Shown here: positions 8,822-17,371 of the stretch, piece after piece
How positions within the stretch are numbered: the first letter of the stretch is position 1
Layout of the letters: each line of letters starts with the position of its first letter
Assembly (NCBI GenBank): GCA_947473125.1
Contig: CANJDH010000048.1
Coordinates: 1-35,112, forward strand
Direction: 5' to 3'
DNA length: 35,112 nt
Source of the DNA: Burkholderiales bacterium
GTDB lineage: Bacteria > Pseudomonadota > Gammaproteobacteria > Burkholderiales > JAEUOS01
Made by a program: the position numbers and the translations under genes
Notes under the pieces: model-generated
What the model was told of the DNA's origin: nothing
Database searches by the model: none
The model's input: only the letters and a program-made list of their open reading frames with translations

Positions 8822-10195
8822 TTAACGGGAGACCGACACCAGCCACAGGGCGATGGCCGGGAAAAACATCAGCAGCACGATGGCCAGCACATAGACCGCA
8901 ATGAAGGGCATGACGCCGCGAAACACATCGGTAATCGAACCCTTGGTACCACGCATGCCCTGCAACACATAGAGCACCGTGCCATCCGGCGGGCTGATCA
9001 GCGCAATCTCGACCAGCATGGTGACGATGACGCCAAACCAGATCGGGTCATAGCCCAGCGCCTTGACCACCGGGAAGATCACCGGGATGGTCGTCACGAT
9101 CATCGAAAAGCCTTCCATGAAGGTGCCCAGCGCAAGATAAAAACCGACGATCAGTGCCATGATCACCCAAGGTGGTACCGGCAGCCCCGCCACAAACTTG
9201 GACAACGCCTGCGGCACGCCAAGTGCGCCAAACACGTAGTTGAGAAGATAAGCACCGCACAAGATCAGGCCGATGAAGGACGTCGTGCGCGCCGTCGCCT
9301 CAGCAGACTCATGCAGCATGCGCCACGAGAGCTTGCCGGCGATGGCCGCCGCCACGATGGCTGCCACCACGCCCAGGGCGGCCGATTCGGTCGGCGTGGC
9401 CAGACCCGAATAGATCGTGCCCAGCACCACCAGAATGAGAAGCAAGGTCGGCACCAGCCCGGTGAGGCCTTTCAACTTTTCCATCAGGGGAATGGCGGGC
9501 GGTTTGGGCAAAGGATTGCGCACGCCGTGCCAGAAAATCACTGCCGTAAACAGCAATACCACCAGCACACTGGGGCCCACCGCTGCAATGTACAGCGCGC
9601 CCACCGAAGTTTCGGTTATCAGGCCGTAGACGATGAACGTGATACCTGGCGGGATCAGGTTGCCCAGCGCCCCACCGGCGGCCAGCGAACCGAGCACCAT
9701 TGGCTGCGAATACTGCGTCTGGCGGAAATACGGCAGCGCCACCGCTCCCATGGTGGCCGCCGTCGCCACGCTCGAACCCGAGATCGCCGAGAACACGCTT
9801 GACGACGCAATGTTGGTATGCAGCAAGCCTCCGGGAACGCGTGACAGCCACTGGCTGAGCGACTTGTAGAGCCGGTCCGAAAGCCCGGCGCGCAGCATGA
9901 TTTCGCCCATCAGCAAGAATAGCGGCACCGCGACCAGCACGAAATTGGTGGTCGGGCCCCAGACCATCTGGCCGATGAAATTCCAGAACGGCCGGTCGGA
10001 AAAAGCGAAGCCGGCAATGATGCCGAGAATGCCAAGCGCCGCCGCAATGTAGATGCCGGCACCGAAGAACAGGCAGAACAGCGCCAGCAGCACGGCCATC
10101 GGCCCGATCGGCAGCGATGAGACATCGGCCCCGCCAAACAAGGCGGCAGCGGCAGAGACAATCAGTACGATCGCGAGAAAGACGACGGCAATCAT
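8822..10195 (-). CDS. TRAP transporter large permease (DctM family)
   Basis: A 457-residue membrane protein, the 12-helix ion-coupled transport subunit of a TRAP transporter. Family features are the GEIMLRAGLSDRLYKSLSQWLSRVPGGLLHTNI segment, SGSSVATAATMGAVALPYF, GALGNLIPPGITFIVYG with the conserved IPPG, and a second repeat with LALGTFMEGFSMIVTTIPVIFP and LISPPDGTVLYVLQ. The start at 10195 overlaps the stop of the small permease gene by 4 nt (ATGA), indicating translational coupling. Together with the DctQ and DctP genes upstream it makes a complete transporter. It sits between the DUF1445 gene and the HyuA-HyuB gene, so its cargo may be 5-oxoproline, a hydantoin or a related acid; that is inference from context. 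Confidence 0.95.
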   Translation of the reverse strand: MIAVVFLAIVLIVSAAAALFGGADVSSLPIGPMAVLLALFCLFFGAGIYIAAALGILGIIAGFAFSDRPFWNFIGQMVWGPTTNFVLVAVPLFLLMGEIMLRAGLSDRLYKSLSQWLSRVPGGLLHTNIASSSVFSAISGSSVATAATMGAVALPYFRQTQYSQPMVLGSLAAGGALGNLIPPGITFIVYGLITETSVGALYIAAVGPSVLVVLLFTAVIFWHGVRNPLPKPPAIPLMEKLKGLTGLVPTLLLILVVLGTIYSGLATPTESAALGVVAAIVAAAIAGKLSWRMLHESAEATARTTSFIGLILCGAYLLNYVFGALGVPQALSKFVAGLPVPPWVIMALIVGFYLALGTFMEGFSMIVTTIPVIFPVVKALGYDPIWFGVIVTMLVEIALISPPDGTVLYVLQGMRGTKGSITDVFRGVMPFIAVYVLAIVLLMFFPAIALWLVSVSR

Positions 10196-10890
10196 GGGGC
10201 CGCCTTTCCGGCAGGCGCATCGACCGCCAGTGCCGAAACATCGACCGGCGCCATGCCCAACACATGCAGCGTCTCGTCCGCTTCTTCGATAAAGCTCTTG
10301 GGGCCGGTCAGGTGCTCGATCGCCTCGATATCCTGCGAAGGCAGCAGCAAGGCCACTTCGAAGACGCGCAGCGTGATCATCAGACCGAACACGCCCAACC
10401 CGATCAGCCACAAACCTTGCGGGATGATCAATGGGGTTCTCAACAAACTGTTGTCGGTGGCCTTGAACTCCCACGATTCGAACGTGGTGTGCCAGGCGCC
10501 GTAGACCAGGAAGCCGACAAATACCGCCAGCAATATCAAGGCCAGAAAATGCAGATACGACTTGATGCCGGTTGGGAAGCGTTGGATCAACACATCAATG
10601 CGCACATGGGTACGCGCTTCCAGAGCCGACGCCAGCCCCCAGGCAATGCCGACTCCCAGCATGTAGCCGGACAACTCGGTGGTTGATTGGGACGAGAAAC
10701 CCAAAAACTTGCGCGCCAGCACATCAAACGTGATGAAGATTGCGCAGGCCATGAACAGCCAGCCTGCGCACGCCCCCATCAGCCGGGCCAGCCAATCGAC
10801 CCGCCGGTTGACGGCAGACACCAGCCGCAAAGCCGCTCCTGGAGCGGATTTACGCGATGTGGCCGCCGTTTTGGCCAAATCAGCCGCCAC
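10192..10890 (-). CDS. TRAP transporter small permease (DctQ family)
   Basis: A 232-residue membrane protein of the DctQ family, the small four-helix subunit that pairs with DctM. Visible segments are LMGACAGWLFMACAIFITFDVLARKFLG, the WGLASALEARTHVRIDVL family motif near residues 84-101, and two more hydrophobic helices (LHFLALILLAVFVGFLVYGAW and GLWLIGLGVFGLMITLRVF). The N-terminal tail is rich in Lys, Arg and Ala. The C-terminal 50 residues are an acidic, Ala-rich extension longer than usual for DctQ. The start is GTG at 10890, overlapping the end of the receptor gene by 11 nt; the next ATG would fall inside the first helix. Both overlaps point to an operon with coupled translation. Confidence 0.9.
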   Translation of the reverse strand: MAADLAKTAATSRKSAPGAALRLVSAVNRRVDWLARLMGACAGWLFMACAIFITFDVLARKFLGFSSQSTTELSGYMLGVGIAWGLASALEARTHVRIDVLIQRFPTGIKSYLHFLALILLAVFVGFLVYGAWHTTFESWEFKATDNSLLRTPLIIPQGLWLIGLGVFGLMITLRVFEVALLLPSQDIEAIEHLTGPKSFIEEADETLHVLGMAPVDVSALAVDAPAGKAAP

Positions 10891-11959
10891 TATATTTGAC
10901 GCCGGAGATCGGTGCGATCACTTCGTTATAGATCTCGCCACACTTGGCGCCGCAACGCTTCACCCAGTTCGGCAGCACCACCTTGGAAAGTGCTTCGCGC
11001 AGGCGCGCCTTGTCGGCATCTGTTGCTTTCACTTGCGTCATCGGCTTGGCTTTGACCAGCGTGTGAATCTTGCACGCGGCAGCATTGCCGATGTTGCAGT
11101 CAATGCCATCCTGGCTGACCTCGGCGCCAAGCTTCCACTGGGCTGCCTGCACCTGCATGAGCTGCGCTTCGATGAAGGTGCGCACTTGCGGATCCAGCTT
11201 GTTCCACCAGGCAAGGTTCACGAAGTAACCCGATACCGACCAGGAGGTGGCCAGCGTATAGAGCGTGCCGGTCACTTCGTACCATTTCACGCCGTTGCCG
11301 GAGCCGGTACCGGTAATCGCGCAATCGACCGTACCGCGCTCAAGTGCGGTGTACACCTCGCCAAAGGCGATGGCGGTGGGTTGTGCACCGAAGGCATTCA
11401 TCAGGTCACCCTGGGCCGGGCCATTGGTACGAACCTTGAGGCCCTTGAGGTCGGACAGGCCGGCGATCGGCTTCTTGCAGAAAAACACCTGCGCCGGGAA
11501 CGGATAAGTGGCGATCAGCTTGACGCCGAGGCGCTCGAGTTCCTTGTTGGCAATCGGCAGTACGGCATTGGCCACCTTGTGCGCCTGGTCGAGTTCAGGG
11601 TTGAGGCCCGACAGGTCAATGCCGTCGAGAATCGGCACATCCCCCGACACGGTAGTCAGCGGTGCAGCGGCCAAATCGACCTGGCCCGAACGTACCAGAC
11701 GGATCACCTCCGGCCCCTGCACGTTCATCTCCGGCCAGCTCTTGAGGTTGAATTCCACGCGGCCGCCACTGGCTTTGGTCGCGCCTTCACGCAACAGCGG
11801 TATGTCGACACGGGTGTACTGCGGCACGGTGGGTGCCACTTGCGTCACGGCCGAGACTGTGACTTTCGGGCCGGCAGGCAGGCCTTGTGCCAGGGCCATC
11901 GAGGCCATCGCGCCAAGCGCCAGCGCCATCAGGGAATGCTTCAACGTGGGTTTCATCAT
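10880..11959 (-). CDS. TRAP transporter substrate-binding protein (DctP family)
   Basis: A 359-residue periplasmic receptor of the DctP family. The signal peptide is LKHSLMALALGAMASMALAQ, with cleavage near A-Q. The mature part has REGATKASGGRVEFNLKSWPEMN, RLVRSGQVDLAAAPL, LKGLKVRTNGPAQGDLMNAFGAQPTAIAFGEVYTALERGTVDCAITGTG (the family's core ligand-binding region) and a cysteine-rich C-terminus. Cysteines in CNIGNAAACK and RCGAKCGE may form disulfides. The ATG at 11959 has AGGAGA upstream with good spacing; a second ATG follows immediately and a TTG precedes it. It is the first TRAP gene, 24 bp after the DUF1445 gene, and is probably transcribed with it. Confidence 0.93.
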   Translation of the reverse strand: MMKPTLKHSLMALALGAMASMALAQGLPAGPKVTVSAVTQVAPTVPQYTRVDIPLLREGATKASGGRVEFNLKSWPEMNVQGPEVIRLVRSGQVDLAAAPLTTVSGDVPILDGIDLSGLNPELDQAHKVANAVLPIANKELERLGVKLIATYPFPAQVFFCKKPIAGLSDLKGLKVRTNGPAQGDLMNAFGAQPTAIAFGEVYTALERGTVDCAITGTGSGNGVKWYEVTGTLYTLATSWSVSGYFVNLAWWNKLDPQVRTFIEAQLMQVQAAQWKLGAEVSQDGIDCNIGNAAACKIHTLVKAKPMTQVKATDADKARLREALSKVVLPNWVKRCGAKCGEIYNEVIAPISGVKYSGG

Positions 11960-11982
11960 CAACTTCTCCTCAGAAGGGTGGT

Positions 11983-12774
11983 TCAGGAACTACTCAAATC
12001 GCTGTTGCGCAAATCGGTGACCAGCATGCAGCCAGGCTTGTGGGTGATGGCAAAAGAAGGTTTGGCGGCGCGAATTGCCGATTGCGGTGTCACGCCGCAG
12101 GCCCAGAACACCGGTACTTCACCGGCCTTGATCTCGACCGCATCGCCAAAATCGGGCTTCATGATGTTGGCAATGCCAATTGCCGCCGGGTCGCCAAAAT
12201 GCACTGGCGCACCATGCACGGTCGGAAAGCGTGACGTGATCTGGATCGCGCGGATCGCATCGGCCGGCTTCATGGGCCGCATCGACACCACCATCGGCCC
12301 GCCAAACGGCCCGGCTGGCGCAGTCGCAATATTGGTGCGCCACATTGCCACATTGCGCCCCTGTTCGATATGGCGCAGCGGAATGCCAGCCTCCATCAGC
12401 GCCGCTTCAAATGAGAACGAACAGCCGATCACAAACGTGACCAGGTCATCGCGCCACACGTCGTTCAGGTTGTCGAGGTCGCGCGCGAACTCGCCGTCCT
12501 TCCAGAGCACATAGCCGGAAAGGTCGGTACGGATATCGAGATCGCCACCGAGCATCGGGATGCGCGGCGAACCGACATCGGACACTGCCACCAGCGGGCA
12601 CGGCTTGGGGTTGCGCTGACAAAACAGCAAAAAATCAGCGGCGTATTCGCGCGGCAGGATCGCGAGATTGCCCTGCACCTGTCCGGGCGCAAGATTGGAG
12701 GTCGGGCCACGATGGCGACCGGTTCGAATGGCATCGCGGGCACCGCTGGCTGCGGATAAGTCAGGAGCGTTCAT
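11983..12774 (-). CDS. DUF1445 / D-glutamate cyclase family protein (putative hydro-lyase)
   Basis: A 263-residue protein of the DUF1445 family (named putative hydro-lyase in bacteria). The mammalian member DGLUCY interconverts D-glutamate and 5-oxo-D-proline by dehydration. Family blocks are clear: [11 protein letters not shown]-like (here [18 protein letters not shown]) near residue 32, [26 protein letters not shown] near 115, the [16 protein letters not shown] block, and [10 protein letters not shown] near 224, followed by [13 protein letters not shown]. The length is normal. It begins a minus-strand run that continues into the TRAP transporter and the hydantoinase/oxoprolinase, consistent with 5-oxoproline or cyclic-amide chemistry. 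It is divergent from the LysR gene, which probably regulates it. The function is a family-based inference. Confidence 0.88.
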   Translation of the reverse strand: MNAPDLSAASGARDAIRTGRHRGPTSNLAPGQVQGNLAILPREYAADFLLFCQRNPKPCPLVAVSDVGSPRIPMLGGDLDIRTDLSGYVLWKDGEFARDLDNLNDVWRDDLVTFVIGCSFSFEAALMEAGIPLRHIEQGRNVAMWRTNIATAPAGPFGGPMVVSMRPMKPADAIRAIQITSRFPTVHGAPVHFGDPAAIGIANIMKPDFGDAVEIKAGEVPVFWACGVTPQSAIRAAKPSFAITHKPGCMLVTDLRNSDLSSS

Positions 12775-12878
12775 GGTGGATAGGGGTAGTCGTGTATATT
12801 TTGTTGCCTATTGTTGAATTGGATGGCGCTTCGAGGCAAGACAGTTATTCCTATCGCACCTGATTACTTTTTCCTTTC
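12775..12878. promoter_or_regulatory. Divergent LysR-type control region
   Basis: This 104-bp gap separates the divergent DUF1445 and LysR genes and is AT-richer than its surroundings. It contains TTGCCT (12804-12809) and its exact inverse AGGCAA (12834-12839), plus a TTGTTG direct repeat (12801-12806 and 12811-12816). On the minus strand TATACA near 12796 could serve as a -10 for the DUF1445-TRAP-Hyu operon, but its -35 is poor. The position is standard for autoregulated LysR binding sites; the exact box is not proven. Confidence 0.5.
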
Positions 12879-13769
12879 ATGAATCTGCGCTTTGTTGAAG
12901 CCTTCCTGTGGGTCGCGCGCCTGCGAAGCTTCAAGGCTGCGGCAGAGCAGATGCACACGACGCAGGCAGCCATCAGCGGGCGCATCGCCACGCTCGAGGA
13001 AGAGCTCGGCACCAAGCTGTTCGAACGCGACAACCGCTCGGTCAAGCTGACCCATCGGGGCGCGGGCCTGATCCCGCTGGCCGAACAAATGCTCGATCTG
13101 GCGGCGCAGATGCGCCAGACCGTCGTTGTGAAGGAAGCGGTCACCGGCACCTTGCGCGTCGGCGCCATGGAAACGGTCGTGCACACCTGCCTCCCCGATC
13201 TCTTGTCGCGCTTCTCGCGGATGTACCCGCAGGTTACCGTCGAACTGCATTGCGACATCACGCCGTTCCTGCGCGACGAACTCCTCAAAGGCAGGCTGGA
13301 CGTGGTGCTCGCCAGCGAGGAAGTGACCGAAGGATTCGTCGAAAACCGCCGCATGGCCGAATTGCCGATGCGTTGGGTCGCTGCACCCTCCCTGGAATTG
13401 CCCGAGGGCATACTCGACTTCGCCAGCATCGTACATCTGCCCCTGCTCACCTTTCACAAGCAATCGATCATTTGCAAGAACGTGGTCCAGATTGGTGCGC
13501 GGCGCCCGCTGCGCCTCAATTGCCTCTCATCCCTGGCCGCGATGATCAGTCTCGCCAAGACCGGTTTTGGCATTGCCACCCTGCCGCCCCAGGCGATTCG
13601 GGAGGAAACGCGCACCGGCAGCTTGCGCGTGCTCGAGGTCAACCCGGTCCTGCAGCCCTTGCCGATCATCTCGAGCATTCAGGCCGGCAATGCCTCGCCA
13701 GTGGCCGAGGATTTCGCCCGTCTCGCGCAGGAAGCCTGCGACGACTATCTGCGCACGAATCCTGCATGA
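12879..13769 (+). CDS. LysR family transcriptional regulator
   Basis: A 296-residue LysR-type regulator. The N-terminal winged helix-turn-helix is typical: NLRFVEAFLWVARLRSFKAAAEQMHTTQ, then AISGRIATLEEELGTKLFERD, then the linker helix LIPLAEQMLDLAAQM. The effector domain spans about residues 90-290, with TGTLRVGAMETVVHTCLPDLLSRF at its start. It is divergent from the DUF1445-TRAP-HyuAB run and upstream of the hydantoinase and carbamoylase genes. It could therefore control both sides in response to a cyclic amide or D-amino acid; this is inferred from gene order. No strong ribosome binding site is visible before the ATG. Confidence 0.95.
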   Translation: MNLRFVEAFLWVARLRSFKAAAEQMHTTQAAISGRIATLEEELGTKLFERDNRSVKLTHRGAGLIPLAEQMLDLAAQMRQTVVVKEAVTGTLRVGAMETVVHTCLPDLLSRFSRMYPQVTVELHCDITPFLRDELLKGRLDVVLASEEVTEGFVENRRMAELPMRWVAAPSLELPEGILDFASIVHLPLLTFHKQSIICKNVVQIGARRPLRLNCLSSLAAMISLAKTGFGIATLPPQAIREETRTGSLRVLEVNPVLQPLPIISSIQAGNASPVAEDFARLAQEACDDYLRTNPA

Positions 13770-13791
13770 TCGAGGCAAGTCGGGCACAAGC

Positions 13792-13827
13792 TATAGCATC
13801 TATGGCATCTATGGCACCTATGGCAAA
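13792..13827. repeat. Four tandem 9-bp repeats
   Basis: Four consecutive units, TATAGCATC, TATGGCATC, TATGGCACC and TATGGCAAA, lie in the 105-bp gap between the LysR and dihydropyrimidinase genes. A 9-bp period keeps any reading frame (SIYGIYGTYGK in one frame), but no plausible gene covers it. Slipped-strand copy-number change is possible and would alter the spacing upstream of the hydantoinase gene. Confidence 0.75.
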
Positions 13828-13874
13828 CTCGGCGCAACACGACAACCACTCACGCACAACCCTGGGAGCCGGCA

Positions 13875-15338
13875 TTGCCCGAATTTGATCTCACCATCCG
13901 CAACGGCAGCATCGTCAACGCTGCCGACACCACCCGTGGCGACATCGGCGTGCGTGCCGGCAAGATCGTCGCCGTCGCCGACAAGCTGCCCGCCGGTACT
14001 CGTGACCTGGATGCCAGCGGCCGCTACGTGCTACCAGGCGGCATCGACAGCCATTGCCATGTGGAGCAACTCTCCGCCAGCGGCATGATGACCGCCGACG
14101 ACTTTTACTCCGCCACCGTATCGGCCGCGTTTGGCGGCACCACCACCATCATCCCGTTCGCGGCGCAGCATCGCGGCATGTCCTTGCCCAAGGTGGTGGC
14201 CGACTACCACGCTTGCGCAGGCCCGAAGGCGGTGATCGACTACGGCTTTCACCTGATCGTCTCCGACCCGACCGAGCAGGCCTTGAAGCACGACCTGCCC
14301 GACCTGATCCGCAAGGGCTACAGCTCGTTCAAGGTCTACATGACCTACGACAAACTCAAGATTGATGATTACGCCATGCTCGACGTGCTCGATACCGCCG
14401 GCCGCGAAGGCGCGCTGGTGATGGTGCACGCCGAGAACAACGACATCATCAAGTGGGTGGCGCAGCGCCTCTTGGCCAACGGCCATGGCGCGCCCAAGTT
14501 CCATGCTGTCGCGCATGACCCGCTGGCCGAGAGCGAAGCCACCAACCGCATGATTTCCCTTTCACGCCTGGTCGATGTGCCAATCCTGATCGTGCACGTA
14601 TCGGGCATTGAAGCGGTGAAGACCATCCGCGCCGCGCAAACCCTGGGTGCGCGCGTGTTTGGCGAGACCTGCCCGCAATACCTGTTCCTCACCGCTGCCG
14701 ACATCGACAAGCCCGGCCTCGAAGGCGCCAAGTTCTGCTGCAGCCCGCCGCCGCGCGATGCCGCCTCGCAAGAAGCCGTGTGGGAGGGTCTGGCCAACGG
14801 CACCTTCCAGGTCTATTCCTCCGACCACGCACCGTACCGGTACGACGAAACCGGCAAGCTGCCCAAGGGTGACAAGACCACCTTCAAGGACATGGCCAAC
14901 GGCGTGCCCGGGCTGGAACTGCGCCTGCCGCTACTCTTCTCCGAAGGGGTCGGCAAGGGCCGCCTCACGATGAACCAGTTTGTTGCCCTCACCTCTACCA
15001 ACCACGCGCGCATGTACGGCTTTGCCGATCGCAAAGGTTCGGTTGCTGTGGGGCAGGATGCCGACATCGCGATCTGGGATGCCGAAAAGCGCACCACCAT
15101 CCGCGCCGAAGACATCCACGACAACGTCGGTTACACGCCCTATGAAGGGCGCACGATTCAAGGTTGGCCGACAACGGTGATCAACCGTGGCCGTGTGGTG
15201 GTGGCCGATGGCAAGCTGCATGCAGAGCGCGGCAGTGGCCAGTTCATTCCGCGCGGCATGCCCGGCCCACTGACTACGCCGCGCAAGCCTTCCGAAGCGA
15301 TGCGCCTGTTCCAGTCTTTCATTCAACCCAAGCCGTAA
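13875..15338 (+). CDS. hydA: Dihydropyrimidinase / D-hydantoinase
   Basis: A 487-residue amidohydrolase that opens dihydropyrimidine and 5-substituted hydantoin rings to N-carbamoyl amino acids. The binuclear metal centre is complete: H60 and H62 in DSHCHVEQ, the carboxylated lysine K153 in SSFKVYMTY, H185 in MVHAEN, H241 in IVHVSG and D317 in SSDHAPYR. The tyrosine in KVYMTY that shapes substrate chirality is also present. The start codon is TTG at 13875, chosen because translation from it gives the canonical PEFDLTIRNGSIVNA beginning; GGGAG lies a few bases upstream. The carbamoylase gene follows after 22 bp. Together they make the standard two-step route from hydantoins to D-amino acids, or from dihydropyrimidines to beta-amino acids. 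Confidence 0.95.
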   Translation: MPEFDLTIRNGSIVNAADTTRGDIGVRAGKIVAVADKLPAGTRDLDASGRYVLPGGIDSHCHVEQLSASGMMTADDFYSATVSAAFGGTTTIIPFAAQHRGMSLPKVVADYHACAGPKAVIDYGFHLIVSDPTEQALKHDLPDLIRKGYSSFKVYMTYDKLKIDDYAMLDVLDTAGREGALVMVHAENNDIIKWVAQRLLANGHGAPKFHAVAHDPLAESEATNRMISLSRLVDVPILIVHVSGIEAVKTIRAAQTLGARVFGETCPQYLFLTAADIDKPGLEGAKFCCSPPPRDAASQEAVWEGLANGTFQVYSSDHAPYRYDETGKLPKGDKTTFKDMANGVPGLELRLPLLFSEGVGKGRLTMNQFVALTSTNHARMYGFADRKGSVAVGQDADIAIWDAEKRTTIRAEDIHDNVGYTPYEGRTIQGWPTTVINRGRVVVADGKLHAERGSGQFIPRGMPGPLTTPRKPSEAMRLFQSFIQPKP

Positions 15339-15360
15339 AGAAACCTTCAGGAAAACCCGC

Positions 15361-16296
15361 ATGAAACGCCCCTTCCCCATGGCCGTGGCCCAGCTCGGGC
15401 CAATCCACCTGGCTGACACGCGCGCCGCCGTCGTCAAGCGTCTGCTCGACATGCTGCGCGAAGCCCACTCGCGCAGTGCCAAATTCGTGGTGTTCCCCGA
15501 ACTGGCGCTGACCACTTTTTTCCCGCGCTACTGGATGACCGACCAGGCCGAGATCGACCGCTTTTTCGAGCGTTCCATGCCCAACGCCGATGTGCAGCCG
15601 CTGTTCGACGAAGCCAAAAAATGCGGCATCGGCTTCTACCTGGGCTATGCCGAACTGACCCCCGAAGGCGAGCGCTTCAACACCGCCGTGATCGTTGATG
15701 GCGCAGGCAAGATCGTCGGGCGCTACCGCAAGGTGCACCTGCCCGGCCACGACGATCACAAGCCCCAGGCGCCGTTCCAGCACCTGGAGAAAAAGTACTT
15801 CCAGGTCGGCAACGAAGGCTTCAAGGTGTGGAACACCATGGGCACCAAAATGGGCATGTGCATCTGCAACGACCGGCGCTGGCCCGAAACCTTTCGCGTC
15901 ATGAGCCTGCAGAGTGCCGAGGTGGTGGTGCTGGGCTACAACACGCCGTCGCATAACATCCATTGGCCGGAACCTTCGCACCTGCGCATGTTCCACCACC
16001 TGCTGCTGTTGCAGGCCCATGCCCACGAAAATGCACTATGGGTGGGCGCAGCGGCCAAATGCGGGCGTGAAGACGGCTTTCACATGATTGCCGGCTCGGT
16101 CATCGTTTCGCCTTCCGGTGAAATCGCCGCCCAAAGCACCACCGAAGAAGACGAAGTCATCTTTTTCAACTGCGATCTGGCGCTGGGCGACACCTTCCGC
16201 GAGCACGTGTTCAATTTTGCCAAACACCGCCGCCCGGAGCACTACAAGCTGATCATCGACCGCGTCGGTGCGGGAAAACCGGTAACCGAGGCGTAG
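15361..16296 (+). CDS. N-carbamoyl-D-amino acid amidohydrolase (nitrilase superfamily)
   Basis: A 311-residue cytoplasmic amidase that hydrolyses N-carbamoyl-D-amino acids to D-amino acids, CO2 and ammonia. The nitrilase triad is visible: E47 in FPELALTTFFPR, K124 in YRKVHLPGH and C169 in CICNDRRWPE. The blocks KPQAPFQHLEKKYF and NTPSHNIHWPEPSHLRMFHH closely match the characterised Agrobacterium D-carbamoylases, so the specific name is justified over a generic nitrilase call. The length of about 310 residues also fits. It begins 22 bp after the hydantoinase stop, in one operon. The D-specificity is inferred from this resemblance. Confidence 0.95.
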   Translation: MKRPFPMAVAQLGPIHLADTRAAVVKRLLDMLREAHSRSAKFVVFPELALTTFFPRYWMTDQAEIDRFFERSMPNADVQPLFDEAKKCGIGFYLGYAELTPEGERFNTAVIVDGAGKIVGRYRKVHLPGHDDHKPQAPFQHLEKKYFQVGNEGFKVWNTMGTKMGMCICNDRRWPETFRVMSLQSAEVVVLGYNTPSHNIHWPEPSHLRMFHHLLLLQAHAHENALWVGAAAKCGREDGFHMIAGSVIVSPSGEIAAQSTTEEDEVIFFNCDLALGDTFREHVFNFAKHRRPEHYKLIIDRVGAGKPVTEA

Positions 16297-16438
16297 CCGA
16301 CCCACAGACTGTGGCATGATGATTGCTGCATGATCGTTGCTGCTTACTGCTTGTTGATTGCCGAGACATTGCTCGTGAAACCGATTCAAGAGTTGCCCTT
16401 GGGCACGATTTATTTTGGACTTCCAGGAGACTGAAGAC

Positions 16439-17275
16439 ATGCACCGTTCCATTCCGTTTGTAGTTGCCGCCTTGTCGTTTGCCGTGCTCTCGGGCACGGT
16501 GTCTGCCCAACCGATCCAGACCGCGGTCGACGCCACCTTCGCCCCGCACGCCATGCCCAAGCTCGGCGGCGGCATTGAAGGTTTCAACGTCGACATGGCC
16601 AATGAAATCGCCAAGCGCCTGAACCGCCCGATCAACATCGAAGGCACGCAGTTTTCCGGCCTGGTCCCAGGCCTCAACGCCAAAAAGTACGACTGGATCG
16701 CCGCGCCCACCACGGTCACCCCCGAGCGTGCCAAGGCACTGCTGTTCACCGAAGGCTATCTGGACACGGACTTCCAGTTTCTGGTCAAAAAAACCGACCC
16801 CGAGATCAAGGGGCTGGAAGACCTCAAGGGCAAGACCATCGCCGTCAACAAGGGCTCGGCCTACGATTCGTGGGCCAAGGCCAACGCCGAAAAGTACGGC
16901 TTCAAGTTCGACATCTACGACACCAATGCCGACGCGGTGCAGGCGGTGCTCTCGGGCCGCGCCAACAGCAACCTGGCCGGCAACACGGTGGCGCAGTGGG
17001 CCGCCAAACAGAACCCGATGGTCAAGACCACCTACACCATCAAGACCGGCCTGGTCTGGGCGATTCCGTTCCGCATTGATGACAAAGCCGGCCGCAACCA
17101 GGTCTCCAACGTCGTCAAGTGCATGAAGATCGATGGCACGTTTGCGCGCCTGCACGAAAAATGGTTTGGCACCAAGCCGGCCCCCGATGCAGCAGCGGTC
17201 AAAGTGGTAGCGGGCCATGGCGTACCCAACATGGACGGCTATGACGCCACCCCGGTGACGCCGAAGTGTTCCTGA
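16439..17275 (+). CDS. Amino acid ABC transporter substrate-binding protein (family 3)
   Basis: A 278-residue periplasmic receptor of the bacterial solute-binding family 3. The signal peptide HRSIPFVVAALSFAVLSGTVSAQ starts at the ATG at 16439, preceded by AGGAGA. The mature protein has GFNVDMANEIAKRLNRPINIE, AAPTTVTPERAKALLFTEGY, LEDLKGKTIAVNKGSAYDSWAK and a YTIKTGLVWAIPFRIDD segment. The family binds polar amino acids or related compounds. A strong terminator follows at 17304-17340, before the ATPase gene, so the receptor can be made in excess over the membrane parts. Its place after the hydantoinase and carbamoylase suggests uptake of a hydantoin, carbamoyl amino acid or amino acid. Confidence 0.93.
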   Translation: MHRSIPFVVAALSFAVLSGTVSAQPIQTAVDATFAPHAMPKLGGGIEGFNVDMANEIAKRLNRPINIEGTQFSGLVPGLNAKKYDWIAAPTTVTPERAKALLFTEGYLDTDFQFLVKKTDPEIKGLEDLKGKTIAVNKGSAYDSWAKANAEKYGFKFDIYDTNADAVQAVLSGRANSNLAGNTVAQWAAKQNPMVKTTYTIKTGLVWAIPFRIDDKAGRNQVSNVVKCMKIDGTFARLHEKWFGTKPAPDAAAVKVVAGHGVPNMDGYDATPVTPKCS

Positions 17276-17303
17276 TCTGACGCCCGGTAAACAACGCGCT
17301 CGG

Positions 17304-17340
17304 AGCGAAGCGCCGGATCATTCCGGCGCTTCGCTTTTCT
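17304..17340 (+). terminator. Strong rho-independent terminator between receptor and ATPase genes
   Basis: A perfect 13-bp stem, AGCGAAGCGCCGG (17304-17316) with CCGGCGCTTCGCT (17323-17335), encloses the loop ATCATT. The stem's final T and the following TTTCT give the short T-tract. It starts 29 bp after the stop of the solute-binding gene. It should end most transcripts there, with read-through or a separate promoter serving the ATPase and permease genes. Confidence 0.88.
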
Positions 17341-17371
17341 ACCCGCCCGCCTAGCCAATCTCAGCACGGAC

